A DNA stretch of 5,655 nt from Prevotella sp. CAG:485 (lineage in GTDB: Bacteria > Bacteroidota > Bacteroidia > Bacteroidales > Muribaculaceae): the NCBI GenBank assembly GCA_000437495.1, contig FR897786.1, positions 1 to 5,655 of the forward strand, read 5' to 3'. Of this stretch, positions 5,596 through 5,655 are shown piece after piece. A program made the position numbers and the translations under genes. Every line of letters starts with the position of its first letter. Position 1 is the stretch's first letter. The notes under the pieces were generated by a model. That model searched no databases. It was not told the DNA's origin and saw only the letters and a list, made by a program, of their open reading frames with translations.

Positions 5596-5655
5596 TGTGA
5601 ATTGTAGGTTTTGTGCTGTTTAAACCTTTAGACCCCATTCCACAAAAAATGTTAA

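Noticed and set aside
5596..5655. Promoter for the stress protein gene (minus-strand TTTTTTG followed by TAAAGGTTTAAAC)
   Set aside because: No TAnnTTTG box at the right spacing; the best candidate 20 nt after TTG is TAAACAGC, a poor match. The window ends soon after, so the promoter may lie partly outside.
1..5655. Defence island, CRISPR array, prophage, insertion sequence or RNA gene
   Set aside because: No spaced direct repeats, transposase or integrase motifs, tRNA cloverleaf or rRNA-like sequence; all five genes are recognisable housekeeping or metabolic families.

Overview
The window looks like ordinary chromosomal sequence from a Bacteroidota bacterium, probably a gut Bacteroidales (Prevotella-, Muribaculum- or Bacteroides-like). 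The main evidence is two intergenic promoters that match the Bacteroidota sigma-factor consensus (TTG / about 20 nt / TAnnTTTG). Sparse Shine-Dalgarno sequences, the transporter type, and a universal stress protein with an extra N-terminal domain also fit. The family-level placement is inference. Codon usage appears uniform, all five genes are intact, and I see no mobile element, CRISPR array, tRNA or rRNA.

Layout: (1) 45-584 (+) is a small flavodoxin-fold FMN oxidoreductase with a four-cysteine motif like that of iron-sulfur flavoproteins. It starts at TTG and is followed by its own intrinsic terminator (610-642). (2) 739-2586 (-) is a 12-helix MFS sugar transporter of the SLC45/GPH kind, 615 residues long because of an insert of about 160 residues between TM7 and TM8. 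A perfect 12-bp hairpin (674-706) lies just after its stop. (3) 2664-3515 (-) is endonuclease IV (Nfo), with all nine metal ligands conserved. It lies 77 nt upstream of the transporter with no obvious terminator between them, so the two may be co-transcribed. (4) The 116-nt divergent gap 3516-3631 carries two back-to-back promoters, one for nfo (with a good Shine-Dalgarno) and one for the rightward gene. The second sits so close to its ATG that the mRNA is predicted to be leaderless or nearly so. (5) 3632-4405 (+) is a SpoU/TrmH-family RNA 2'-O-ribose methyltransferase. (6) 4468-5595 (-) is a tandem universal stress protein starting at GTG, with an extra N-terminal DUF2007-like domain and a degenerate second Usp domain.

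The genes do not form one pathway. They cover redox chemistry, sugar uptake, base-excision repair, RNA modification and stress response. I found no convincing new multi-gene system. The most unusual item is the periplasmic insert in the transporter. Secondary items are the predicted leaderless methyltransferase mRNA, a changed DNA-contact loop in Nfo, and the Fe-S-type cysteine motif in the flavoprotein.
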